DNA of 39,941 bases from JBCDGZ01 sp038750655 (GTDB lineage: Bacteria > Bacteroidota > Bacteroidia > Chitinophagales > Saprospiraceae). Below, piece after piece: positions 26,771-34,468 of the stretch (its first letter is position 1; the number at the start of each line of letters is the position of its first letter). Location: positions 1-39,941 of the forward strand of contig JBCDGZ010000065.1 of assembly GCA_038750655.1 (NCBI GenBank). Direction: 5' to 3'. Position numbers and translations under genes: made by a program. The notes beneath the pieces are model-generated. The model was given only the letters and a program-made list of their open reading frames with translations. It ran no database searches and was not told where the DNA came from.

Positions 26771-27622
26771 ATGGCGATGAAAAAACGAATCCAGTTTGCT
26801 GTCGGCCTTGCCTTTATCCTGCTTTGTACCATGCTCAGCTTGAGTGCACTGGGAGTCATCTTGTTCGATATATTTGCCAAAGGCATTACTCATTTAACTA
26901 CAGAATTTATTTTTGGTTTTCCAAAAAACGGAATGACCGAGGGCGGCATTTTTCCAGCCATCATTGGTACGACCTTCGTTACGCTCATCACGGCGATTTT
27001 TTCCATCCCTCTGGGCGTCGCCTCTGCCGTTTACCTCAACGAATATGCTGGCAATACCTGGCTGACCCGCCTCATCCGCACCTCGATCCGCAATCTCGCC
27101 GGCGTCCCTTCCATCGTTTACGGCCTCTTCGGCGTCGCCCTCTTCGTGCAAGCCTTCCAGATGGGGACCTCCCTGCTGGCCTCCGGCATGACCCTGGGCC
27201 TCATGTCCTTACCCTACATCATTACCGCCACCGAAGAAGCCTTAAAAACCGTCCCCAAGGGCATCAAAGAGGGGTCCACCGCCCTCGGAGCTACCAAGTT
27301 CGAAACCATCCTCCTAGTGATTCTACCCGTCGCCTTGCCCGGCATCATCACGGGTATTATTCTGGCCCTCTCGCGTGCTGCTGGCGAAACGGCTCCTATA
27401 CTCTTTACGGGCGTATTTTTCTACCAGCGCTACCTACCGACCTCTGTCTTCGACGAATTTATGGCCCTGCCATACCATCTGTTCATCCTCTCCACCCAGC
27501 ATCACGACATAGAGGGCGTCCGCCCGCTGGCCTACAGCACGGCCTTACTGTTGCTGATTCTGGTGTTTGCATTGAATTTAGTCGCCTTTTACATCCGAGC
27601 CAGGTACCGACAGCAGACCTAG
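26771..27622 (+). CDS. pstA: Phosphate ABC transporter permease PstA
   Basis: A 283-residue membrane permease. TM segments begin at FAVGLAFILLCTMLSLSALG. The PstA-like IRTSIRNLAGVPSIVYGLFG and the EAA loop KEGSTALGATKFETILLVILP are present, followed by SRAAGETAPILFTGVFF. It partners PstC to form the transmembrane channel. It starts 5 bases after pstC and ends 47 bases before pstB. Confidence 0.92.
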   Translation: MAMKKRIQFAVGLAFILLCTMLSLSALGVILFDIFAKGITHLTTEFIFGFPKNGMTEGGIFPAIIGTTFVTLITAIFSIPLGVASAVYLNEYAGNTWLTRLIRTSIRNLAGVPSIVYGLFGVALFVQAFQMGTSLLASGMTLGLMSLPYIITATEEALKTVPKGIKEGSTALGATKFETILLVILPVALPGIITGIILALSRAAGETAPILFTGVFFYQRYLPTSVFDEFMALPYHLFILSTQHHDIEGVRPLAYSTALLLLILVFALNLVAFYIRARYRQQT

Positions 27623-27669
27623 ATTGCTAAGGGGGCGGAGTTGATTTTTTTTAAGTATAAAACGGTAAG

Positions 27670-28422
27670 ATGTCAAAAATTAAAATCGATAATATCTCTC
27701 TTTCCTTCGGACCAAAACGGGTCTTGAAGAATGTTAGTTTTAGTATTCAACCCCACCAAATTGTTGCGCTGATCGGCCCTTCCGGTTGCGGCAAATCCAC
27801 TTTGCTGCGCTGTATTAACCGCCTGCACGATGATAATGATGATGCCAAGGTCGACGGCACCATTTTTTTGGATGGTAAAGACATTTATGGCCCCCAGGTC
27901 AATGTCAACACCATTCGTAGACGCATCGGCATGGTGTTTCAAAAACCCAATCCTTTTCCGAAATCTATCGAAAAAAACATCGCCTATGGCTTGAAAATCA
28001 ACGGTACGCGTGATAAGCAGGTCATCAGAGCCAAAGTGGAAGAAAGCCTCAAGGATGCCTTCCTCTGGGAGGAGGTACACGACAAGCTATCCGAGTCGGC
28101 CCTGGCCCTCTCCGGAGGGCAGCAGCAGCGACTCTGCATTGCCCGAACGATTGCCATCGCGCCGGAGGTGATTTTGATGGACGAGCCCACTTCAGCCTTG
28201 GACCCCATCGCCACGCAGAAGATTGAAGACCTGATCCTAAAACTCAAGAAAGCATACACCATCATCATCGTCACCCACAATATGCAGCAAGCCCGGCGAA
28301 TTGCGGACAAAATTGCTATGCTGTATCTTGGTGACTTGGTCGAATACACCGATACTGAGCAATTCTTTGAGCATCCAGCTCATGAATTAGCCCAGAAATA
28401 TGTAAGCGGAGAATTTGGCTAG
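27670..28422 (+). CDS. pstB: Phosphate ABC transporter ATPase PstB
   Basis: A 250-residue ABC ATPase. Walker A is GPSGCGKS (36-43), the signature LSGGQQQR begins at 147, Walker B ends in D171-E172 and the D-loop SALDP follows; the switch His is in VTHNMQQA. The INRLHDDNDDAKVDG insert is characteristic of PstB. It powers phosphate import through PstCA. No phoU or two-component phosphate sensor genes follow; the next gene is convergent. Confidence 0.93.
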   Translation: MSKIKIDNISLSFGPKRVLKNVSFSIQPHQIVALIGPSGCGKSTLLRCINRLHDDNDDAKVDGTIFLDGKDIYGPQVNVNTIRRRIGMVFQKPNPFPKSIEKNIAYGLKINGTRDKQVIRAKVEESLKDAFLWEEVHDKLSESALALSGGQQQRLCIARTIAIAPEVILMDEPTSALDPIATQKIEDLILKLKKAYTIIIVTHNMQQARRIADKIAMLYLGDLVEYTDTEQFFEHPAHELAQKYVSGEFG

Positions 28423-28450
28423 CTTACCGAAACAATCGCGTCGTTGCTGA

Positions 28451-30748
28451 CTAGATTTTCAAGACTTTTTTGACCGTAACGACCCCCCGTTTTTGATCAG
28501 TTAATCTGACAACGTAGGTGCCGGGGCGGAGGTTTTGCAAATTCATTTCTACGCTTCCCGTGGCTTCCAGAAGTCTCAGCTGTTGGCCATTAATATCGAA
28601 AAGTTCGATTCGGAAGGGGGCGGCATCCGGTGCAGCTATCCGTAAGCTATGATCGAAAGGATTCGGCGAAAGGGTGAAGCCCACCGCCTGCGGCTCCTCC
28701 GTACTCGTAGAACAGCAGCGATAATCTGATACACTGATCTTGTCAAAGTAGAAGCCATCGGAGGGAATGCTGTTATCGGTCGAGAGCCGAAAGCGGATGC
28801 CGAGGGGGAGATCGACGGCGTAGAGGCTCAGGTCGATTAGCTCCTGATGCCAGGGCTCGCTGCCCTCAAACGTTTTAAGATCAAACCAGGAATTGTTATT
28901 ATCCAATTGAATTTGCAAGGTGACGATGTCGCCCCGTTCTAAAGACCACTTCGAGTAGAATTCCAGCCAGGGAGCCTCGACGCCACTCAAATCAATGCTT
29001 TCATTGAGGGTGAAGGAATTTTGACTATTGTTGAGGGAGTTACCATCAAAAGAGTCACCAAAGGAGAAATCCCCATCGTAAGAATCATCGGCATTGAGAC
29101 CCCAGGGGAGGCCGTCCCCCTCGCTGCTCCATTTGGAGATGCCGTTTTCCGCATCGTCGACAAAAAGAACGGTTTTGGTACCCGTAGGAATAACAATCTG
29201 TTGAGAGTCAACCCCGACTTCATCCTGTTGAACAATGATCATGAGCAGCAAAGAATCGGTGCTGAAAGATGGATCGACGCTCAAGGAGAAAGGAGCGGTA
29301 GTGGCTCTACTGCGCGCTCCTACTCTGCCCAATCGCCCATCACCCGAAACGCTCACCAGCGGATCATTAGGTACCACCAGCACTTCAACATCAGAGACGG
29401 CTTGCCCCAATCCTTTATTCTTCACCTCCACAGTCAGCTGAAAATCCTGACCCGCTTCCACATCTCCTGTCACCTCATGGCTTTGCAGGTCCGTATACTG
29501 CCCGGCGATCCAGGCCTGGTAGAAGAAGGGATATATATTTTCATCTACCAAATCAAAAATTTCGCTTTGTGCCGGCCAAAAGCCAGAGCCGTCAATCTCC
29601 GGTGTCCAGGCGTAGATGCCGGTGGTATGTAAAAAGTCGCGGGTGGTACCGCAGGAAGTATAGCCTAGCATCTGCGAGGTGGTGCCGTAGGGATAGTCAT
29701 TTTCGCTGAGAAAATCAGAAGCCCATTCTGAGTAAATAGAGAAATCGGCGGGATCAGGGCTGTAGCCAAAGGGCATCAGGCAGCTGCCTGCCGTAGAATG
29801 GGTAGAAAAGGCAACCTTAGGAGCAATCTCCGTCACAAATCTCACGACCGCTTGCGACTCGGGCTCTGAAAAGGGCTCGGTGCCTCGGTAGGTATTGGAG
29901 CAGGCATTGAGGCTAGAGCAAAAATTATTGATGCCAAAGCCTTCGCTGTAGTTGCGGTTGAGGTCGACTCCAAAGCAGACCGCATCGACTGGCCGTCGGT
30001 TTTTGCGCCACAGCCCACCTCCGTCGGGGCTGATCTCCCGATTGTATTCGTAGCCGTCGGGATTGACACAGGGCACGAAGTACAGCTCGCGGTTATCGAT
30101 GATGTATTTGATTTGTGGATTCTCTTCATAATTTTCCAGCAACCAAAAAGCATAATTAATGGTGGTCGCCATCGACAGGGGCTCGCGGGCGTGGTGCAGC
30201 GCATCGTAGTAGACCACGTCTTCGTCTTCGTCGATATTGGGGTTATCGGAAATTTTGATGGCCCAGATGTCGCGCCCTTCGATAGAGGTGCCGATGCTGA
30301 ACTTTTCGGTAGCTAGATTGGGAAAGTCCTCGCTCATCTCGTCCAGCTTGGCTTCCAATTCTGCGAGGGTATAGAAGCCGCCCATGCTGCCGTAGCCAAA
30401 GCGATCGGCCGTACGCCCCCCGCGGCTGACTGTCGGAAGCAGCAGCCGGTCCGCCTCCGCCTGCCGTTGGTAATGCGCCTGCATATCCGGGATGATCACC
30501 GTATAGGGCAGCCCGGCCTGATCCAGCAGCGGCAATTCTTCGCGGTTAATGACAAACTTGATGGCACTTTCCCCCGCCGATTGGAAATGATCGATGTCCA
30601 GCCCGAGCTGGTGTAGGCGCTCCGCCGCCTGAGCGGAAGAAAGCTCAACCTTAACTTTGGCGTAATTGTTCGATTGGCCGAAGGCCGTAGAATGGAGGAA
30701 CAATAAAGAGAGACAGAGGAGAATAATACGATGGCTAAAGGTTTTCAT
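28451..30748 (-). CDS. Secreted M14 zinc carboxypeptidase with T9SS sorting domain
   Basis: A 765-residue exported peptidase. The signal peptide covers residues 1-24 (RIILLCLSLLFLHSTAFG). The M14 domain (about 115-415) has zinc ligands H186 and E189 (HHARE) and H317 (STHSTAG), the substrate-binding RNYSEGFG, and a catalytic Glu in WTPEIDGSGFWP (E384). A CARDB-like region (about 425-520), a jelly-roll/MAM-like adhesive domain (about 535-680), and a type A sorting domain (FTLSPNPFDHSLRI to TVKKVLKI) follow. All catalytic residues are present, so it should be an active extracellular carboxypeptidase. Its own promoter-like element is at 30843-30855. Confidence 0.92.
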   Translation of the reverse strand: MKTFSHRIILLCLSLLFLHSTAFGQSNNYAKVKVELSSAQAAERLHQLGLDIDHFQSAGESAIKFVINREELPLLDQAGLPYTVIIPDMQAHYQRQAEADRLLLPTVSRGGRTADRFGYGSMGGFYTLAELEAKLDEMSEDFPNLATEKFSIGTSIEGRDIWAIKISDNPNIDEDEDVVYYDALHHAREPLSMATTINYAFWLLENYEENPQIKYIIDNRELYFVPCVNPDGYEYNREISPDGGGLWRKNRRPVDAVCFGVDLNRNYSEGFGINNFCSSLNACSNTYRGTEPFSEPESQAVVRFVTEIAPKVAFSTHSTAGSCLMPFGYSPDPADFSIYSEWASDFLSENDYPYGTTSQMLGYTSCGTTRDFLHTTGIYAWTPEIDGSGFWPAQSEIFDLVDENIYPFFYQAWIAGQYTDLQSHEVTGDVEAGQDFQLTVEVKNKGLGQAVSDVEVLVVPNDPLVSVSGDGRLGRVGARSRATTAPFSLSVDPSFSTDSLLLMIIVQQDEVGVDSQQIVIPTGTKTVLFVDDAENGISKWSSEGDGLPWGLNADDSYDGDFSFGDSFDGNSLNNSQNSFTLNESIDLSGVEAPWLEFYSKWSLERGDIVTLQIQLDNNNSWFDLKTFEGSEPWHQELIDLSLYAVDLPLGIRFRLSTDNSIPSDGFYFDKISVSDYRCCSTSTEEPQAVGFTLSPNPFDHSLRIAAPDAAPFRIELFDINGQQLRLLEATGSVEMNLQNLRPGTYVVRLTDQKRGVVTVKKVLKI

Positions 30749-30842
30749 ACAACTTTAGTATTTGAGGTGAAACAATAGAGCTGACTTTCACTTTTTGGTC
30801 AGCGGTTTACGTTTCAAGCTAGTCCCATCTTTATTAACATTG

Positions 30843-30855
30843 GCTAAGGTACAAA
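30843..30855 (-). promoter_or_regulatory. Bacteroidota-type promoter element for the M14 peptidase gene
   Basis: Read on the minus strand, TTTGTACCTTAGC matches the element at 12108-12120 base for base. It lies 95 bases before the M14 start at 30748, just after the stop of the CBM48-like gene. Recurrence of the 13-mer at two gene starts supports a real -7 type element. Confidence 0.5.
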
Positions 30856-30869
30856 GAATTGGTGAAAAT

Positions 30870-32312
30870 CTACTTCATCCACAGCACGGAATCCTCCGTA
30901 TCGAACTGATTTTTTTCCCACAGGGGGTTATCCTTATCCCGTTGCCATTTCCCGTCGATGATAAACTTGTAGCGGGTTTTGCCTTTGGGGAGGTAGAGGT
31001 CAATGGTCCAGCCGTCGGCGGTGGGGCGCATGGTGTAGCCTTGCTCCGACCAGCCGTTGAAGGTGCCGGTGAGGAGGACTTCTTTGGCATCGGTGTGGCC
31101 GGGGAGGAAGAAGGTGTGGTTGGGTTCGACGGCGCGGACGGCATTTTCTAGGTTTTGGCGGCCGTTGCGGTAGGGATTGTCGGGGTCGACAGTCCAGCGG
31201 CCGTCGATGATGAATTTGTATTGGTAGTTGCCGGGGCGCAGGGCGATGGGAAGTGCCCAGCCGTCGGCTTGTTTTTCCATAATGAGTTCGGCACCATTCC
31301 AATTGTTGAAGTCACCGGAGAGGACGACATGTTGGGCCTCGGGATAGCCTTTGAGTTGGAAGGTGTATTGATTGCCGAAGGAAAGCAGCGAGTTTTCGTT
31401 ACCGAAGCCATCCGGGCGCGTGTTGGGGTTATGGGGGTCGGTCATCCACTGGTCATCGACGATGAATTTGTAGGTATGGATCATCGGCTCCAGATACAGG
31501 GGTAGTTCCCAGCCATCGGCTACCTTGTTCAGTTGGAGTTCATCCGATTGCCAAGCGTTGAAGCTACCGGCTAAATAGACCTCCTCCGCTTGGGGGAAGC
31601 CCCGGAGCCGGAAATTGTAGTTGTAGTTGAAAAAGACATTGTTAGTGTGGCCATTCCGATCCCGCTCGGTATAGGCATTGGCCGGATCGATGATCCAGGA
31701 GCCATCGACAATAAATTTGTAGAGGTGTTTGCCTTTGGTAAGGGGGATGCTGGCCTCCCAGCCCTCCTCGCCACGCTGCATTGGCTGACCTAGAGTGCTC
31801 CAGTTATTGAAGGTCCCAGAGAGATAGACCTGACGGGCGTTGGGGTAATCCAGCAATTTAAAGGTATAGACATTATTGCCCTGATGAACAACCGAGGGCT
31901 CCCGAAATCGATTGACGCCGTATTTGACATCCAGGTTGTAGGCCTGGATTTTATCATAATCTTCTCGTTCGGTAAGAAAAAAGGAGCTTTTGCTATCTGA
32001 AGAAAGGTCGCGCAGCTTTTTGCGGTATTCAATCTTATCTTGATCATAAGCCACCAGCTCCCAGCCAGAAGGCGTCAGTCGCTTGCGCTTAAGGCCCTGC
32101 AAGCTGTCCGTAATGGCTTTCGAGCTGCCAATCGTTTGGAGCAGATCGTCCAACTGCGCACTATCCTGAACATGGTCAAATTTTACAATCACCGTCCCCC
32201 CTTTGTAATGATAGGAAACATGCTCCTCCTGTGCGATCACCGTCCCTGCAATCCACAAAACGAAGCTGGCCAGTAACCAGTATTTAATAGGATGTATGCT
32301 ACCTTTTACCAT
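30870..32312 (-). CDS. Secreted protein with four glycogen-binding (CBM48/AMPK-like) modules
   Basis: A 480-residue protein with a signal peptide (WLLASFVLWIAGTVIAQ), an N-terminal domain of about 130 residues and four tandem modules of about 85 residues. Each has the pattern VYLSGTFNNWS ... GWE ... YKFIVDGxWxxDP, as in VVLSGDFNNWNG and VLLTGTFNGWSEQ. This is the carbohydrate-binding E-set fold of CBM48/AMPK-beta proteins. Four copies and no catalytic domain suggest binding of glycogen, starch or a similar glucan at the surface. It follows the retropepsin-like gene after 5 bases, so the two are co-transcribed. The ligand is unproven. Confidence 0.85.
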   Translation of the reverse strand: MVKGSIHPIKYWLLASFVLWIAGTVIAQEEHVSYHYKGGTVIVKFDHVQDSAQLDDLLQTIGSSKAITDSLQGLKRKRLTPSGWELVAYDQDKIEYRKKLRDLSSDSKSSFFLTEREDYDKIQAYNLDVKYGVNRFREPSVVHQGNNVYTFKLLDYPNARQVYLSGTFNNWSTLGQPMQRGEEGWEASIPLTKGKHLYKFIVDGSWIIDPANAYTERDRNGHTNNVFFNYNYNFRLRGFPQAEEVYLAGSFNAWQSDELQLNKVADGWELPLYLEPMIHTYKFIVDDQWMTDPHNPNTRPDGFGNENSLLSFGNQYTFQLKGYPEAQHVVLSGDFNNWNGAELIMEKQADGWALPIALRPGNYQYKFIIDGRWTVDPDNPYRNGRQNLENAVRAVEPNHTFFLPGHTDAKEVLLTGTFNGWSEQGYTMRPTADGWTIDLYLPKGKTRYKFIIDGKWQRDKDNPLWEKNQFDTEDSVLWMK

Positions 32313-32317
32313 AAGTA

Positions 32318-33262
32318 TTACTCTCTAGGTTTAAATTGATAGACCGACAGTTTTTTATCTTTAAAATCAATAAATACACGTCCCAAAGAAAAAAACGGAT
32401 ACCCCAGCATTCCATCAATTCTCCGCCCGTAGGCCCGGCTGAGCGTTTTTAGGTTAAGAACGATGGTATACATCTTTCTTAGTTTGATCTCTTCCACAAA
32501 TATACCATCCATAACGGTTAAAAGGGCCTCTGTCTTCTTTCCATTGCCATCGCGGATGGTCGAAGTCTTGAGGATTTTCATCTGATTGTAGACTTTTTGG
32601 GGCAATTTATTATCGATGATGTTCTTCTCCGAGCCGGTATCCAAGGACAGATAGAGCGTTACTTTCTGGCACTTGGCTTTCAAAGAGATGACATTGTTTT
32701 GTACAACAATAGGGGCTTTCAACACCATCTCGGCGTCCACATCAACGGTCTCCCAATTCTTGTGCAGCACTAACTGCTTGTTCAGTACATCCAGATCAAA
32801 GAGATAGTCCTCAAACAGTGCCACCCCCAAAAGGCCCAATATCTTGATGTCCTTCTGGTTTTCAATCTGCCCCAGGTCCGTAACATCAGCCGAGAGATTG
32901 TCGAGCTGCAGGCCATTCAGCTCCAGGCGCTTCACCTTGATCCGTTTGACGTAGTCGGCTTCGGAGAGTAGGGTCCCCGAGGTATAGCGTTCATCCACCT
33001 TATAATCCCGAAAATAGGTGGAGTTCAAAACCAGATAAGGGGCTCCCAAGTCCAGCACAAAGTTACCGATCCTATCATCAATCCGGGCTTCGATAAAGAA
33101 CAGGTTGCCGACTCTTTTTAGGGGAATATGGATGGAGGATTGGTAGGAGGCTTTCGCTAGTTGTTGGAAGGCCAGCGCAGGAGCCGTCGGCCCAACGTTG
33201 GCAAGCGAGGGGCAGGGGGCGATGAAGTAGCAGCAGATCAATAAGCAAAGCAACTTATTCAT
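32318..33262 (-). CDS. Exported retropepsin-like aspartic protease-fold protein
   Basis: A 314-residue protein with a signal peptide (LLCLLICCYFIAPCPSLA). It has two pepsin-like halves. The first active-site region is NFVLDLGAPYLVLN (D71), where DLG replaces the usual D(T/S)G. The second is LYLSLDTGSEKNIID (D208-T-G210), canonical. LLGVALFEDYLFDLDV and GMLGYPFFSLGRVFIDF are the flap/psi-loop strands seen in this family. A weakened first site may reduce activity, or the protein may be a scaffold; the second site alone matches the dimeric retropepsin half. It is co-transcribed with the CBM48-like gene. Confidence 0.8.
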   Translation of the reverse strand: MNKLLCLLICCYFIAPCPSLANVGPTAPALAFQQLAKASYQSSIHIPLKRVGNLFFIEARIDDRIGNFVLDLGAPYLVLNSTYFRDYKVDERYTSGTLLSEADYVKRIKVKRLELNGLQLDNLSADVTDLGQIENQKDIKILGLLGVALFEDYLFDLDVLNKQLVLHKNWETVDVDAEMVLKAPIVVQNNVISLKAKCQKVTLYLSLDTGSEKNIIDNKLPQKVYNQMKILKTSTIRDGNGKKTEALLTVMDGIFVEEIKLRKMYTIVLNLKTLSRAYGRRIDGMLGYPFFSLGRVFIDFKDKKLSVYQFKPRE

Positions 33263-33386
33263 TGGCCTGGTATTGGCTCGGAGGCAAAGGGCTGTTTTCG
33301 CCTTATCGAGTATACATATAGATTATTTATTGGTAATAAAACTCAGGATAGTGGTTTCGCTGAGTAAATTAGGGAAATAATTTGAA

Positions 33387-34382
33387 TCAATCCATTACCA
33401 GCACCACATTTCCCCGTTTATGCCCCCCATCAACATAGCGATGCGCCTCCACCGCCTCCGACAGCGGATACCGCCGATCAATCACCGTTCGCAAATGACC
33501 CGCCTCCACCAGCTCCACAATCTCCCGCAGCAGTTTGCGCAGCATCGGCACCGGCTGCAGGCCCGTCGCCGAGAACTTCGCCCGCTTTCCGGATGGACTA
33601 AAAACGGAGGTTGAAAGCACTCGCCAGAGCAGCGACAGGCTCAGCTTCGGAGACATGTAGATGCCGCCAACCCGCAGGGCACCCTGGCACTCTTCAAAAG
33701 AGCGTACCCCAATCGTATCGTAGATAATATCGTAGCTCGCTTCGTTTTGAGTGAAATCTACCTCATTATAATCAATCACCTCCTGCGCTCCAAGTGCCCG
33801 CACCAGCTCCGCATTCCGGTTACTACAAACCCCCGTTACCTCCGCTCCAAAGTAGCGAGCCAGCTGCACCGCCGCTGTCCCCAGGCCGCCGGAGGCCCCG
33901 TTGATCAATACCCGCTGCCCGGGCTGGACGCCAGCCAGCACCTTGAGGAAATTCAGCGAGGTGAGGGCCCCATCGCAGAGTGGTGCGGCCTCTTCGTAGC
34001 GCATATGCTGGGGAAGGGGCATCAGCAGGCCCTCCTCGGCTACGCAGACGTACTCCGCATTGGCGCTAAAGCGGACGCCGGTTTCGCCGAAGACAGCATC
34101 GCCGGGCTGGTAGTGTTTTACCCCCGGGCCTGTAGCCTCTACGATGCCGGCGAAGCCGGTACCGATGATGGGCATCTTGGGCCGGCGGAGACCCAGGAAG
34201 AGGCGCGCATAGCGGGGTACGCCCCGGCGCATCATGGTATCGGCGGTGGCGGCCACCGCCGCCTGTATCTTGATCAGCAATTCTCCCTCCTTCGGGATGG
34301 GCTTACTGACCTCCTGATAGCGGAGGACCTCCGGTTGGCCATATTGGGTACAAATTACTGCATTCATGGTGGTCGCGTTCAT
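33387..34382 (-). CDS. MDR-family NAD(P)-dependent oxidoreductase
   Basis: A 331-residue medium-chain dehydrogenase/reductase of the quinone-oxidoreductase branch. The N-terminal GroES-like domain is followed by the Rossmann segment VLINGASGGLGTAAVQLAR, then AEVTGVCSNRNAELVRALGA and EVIDYNEVDF, the hallmark series of zinc-independent MDR enzymes. The final DRRYPLSEAVEAHRYVDGGHKRGNVVLVM is typical. It should reduce quinones or enones with NADPH; substrate unknown. A monocistronic gene, 86 bases after the cyclase-AraC fusion. Confidence 0.9.
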   Translation of the reverse strand: MNATTMNAVICTQYGQPEVLRYQEVSKPIPKEGELLIKIQAAVAATADTMMRRGVPRYARLFLGLRRPKMPIIGTGFAGIVEATGPGVKHYQPGDAVFGETGVRFSANAEYVCVAEEGLLMPLPQHMRYEEAAPLCDGALTSLNFLKVLAGVQPGQRVLINGASGGLGTAAVQLARYFGAEVTGVCSNRNAELVRALGAQEVIDYNEVDFTQNEASYDIIYDTIGVRSFEECQGALRVGGIYMSPKLSLSLLWRVLSTSVFSPSGKRAKFSATGLQPVPMLRKLLREIVELVEAGHLRTVIDRRYPLSEAVEAHRYVDGGHKRGNVVLVMD

Positions 34383-34468
34383 CTGGTCTAAAGTTTTGAA
34401 GTGAATAAATCATACCCCAAAGGTAGGTGCAAGAGGGGGGCGAATCGTTCGGAATGATAAATCGGTAC

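Noticed and set aside
26824..27630. A 268-codon open frame overlapping pstA in another frame
   Set aside because: The translation is rich in His, Arg and Pro, as expected from a GC-biased shifted frame of pstA, which has clear permease motifs.
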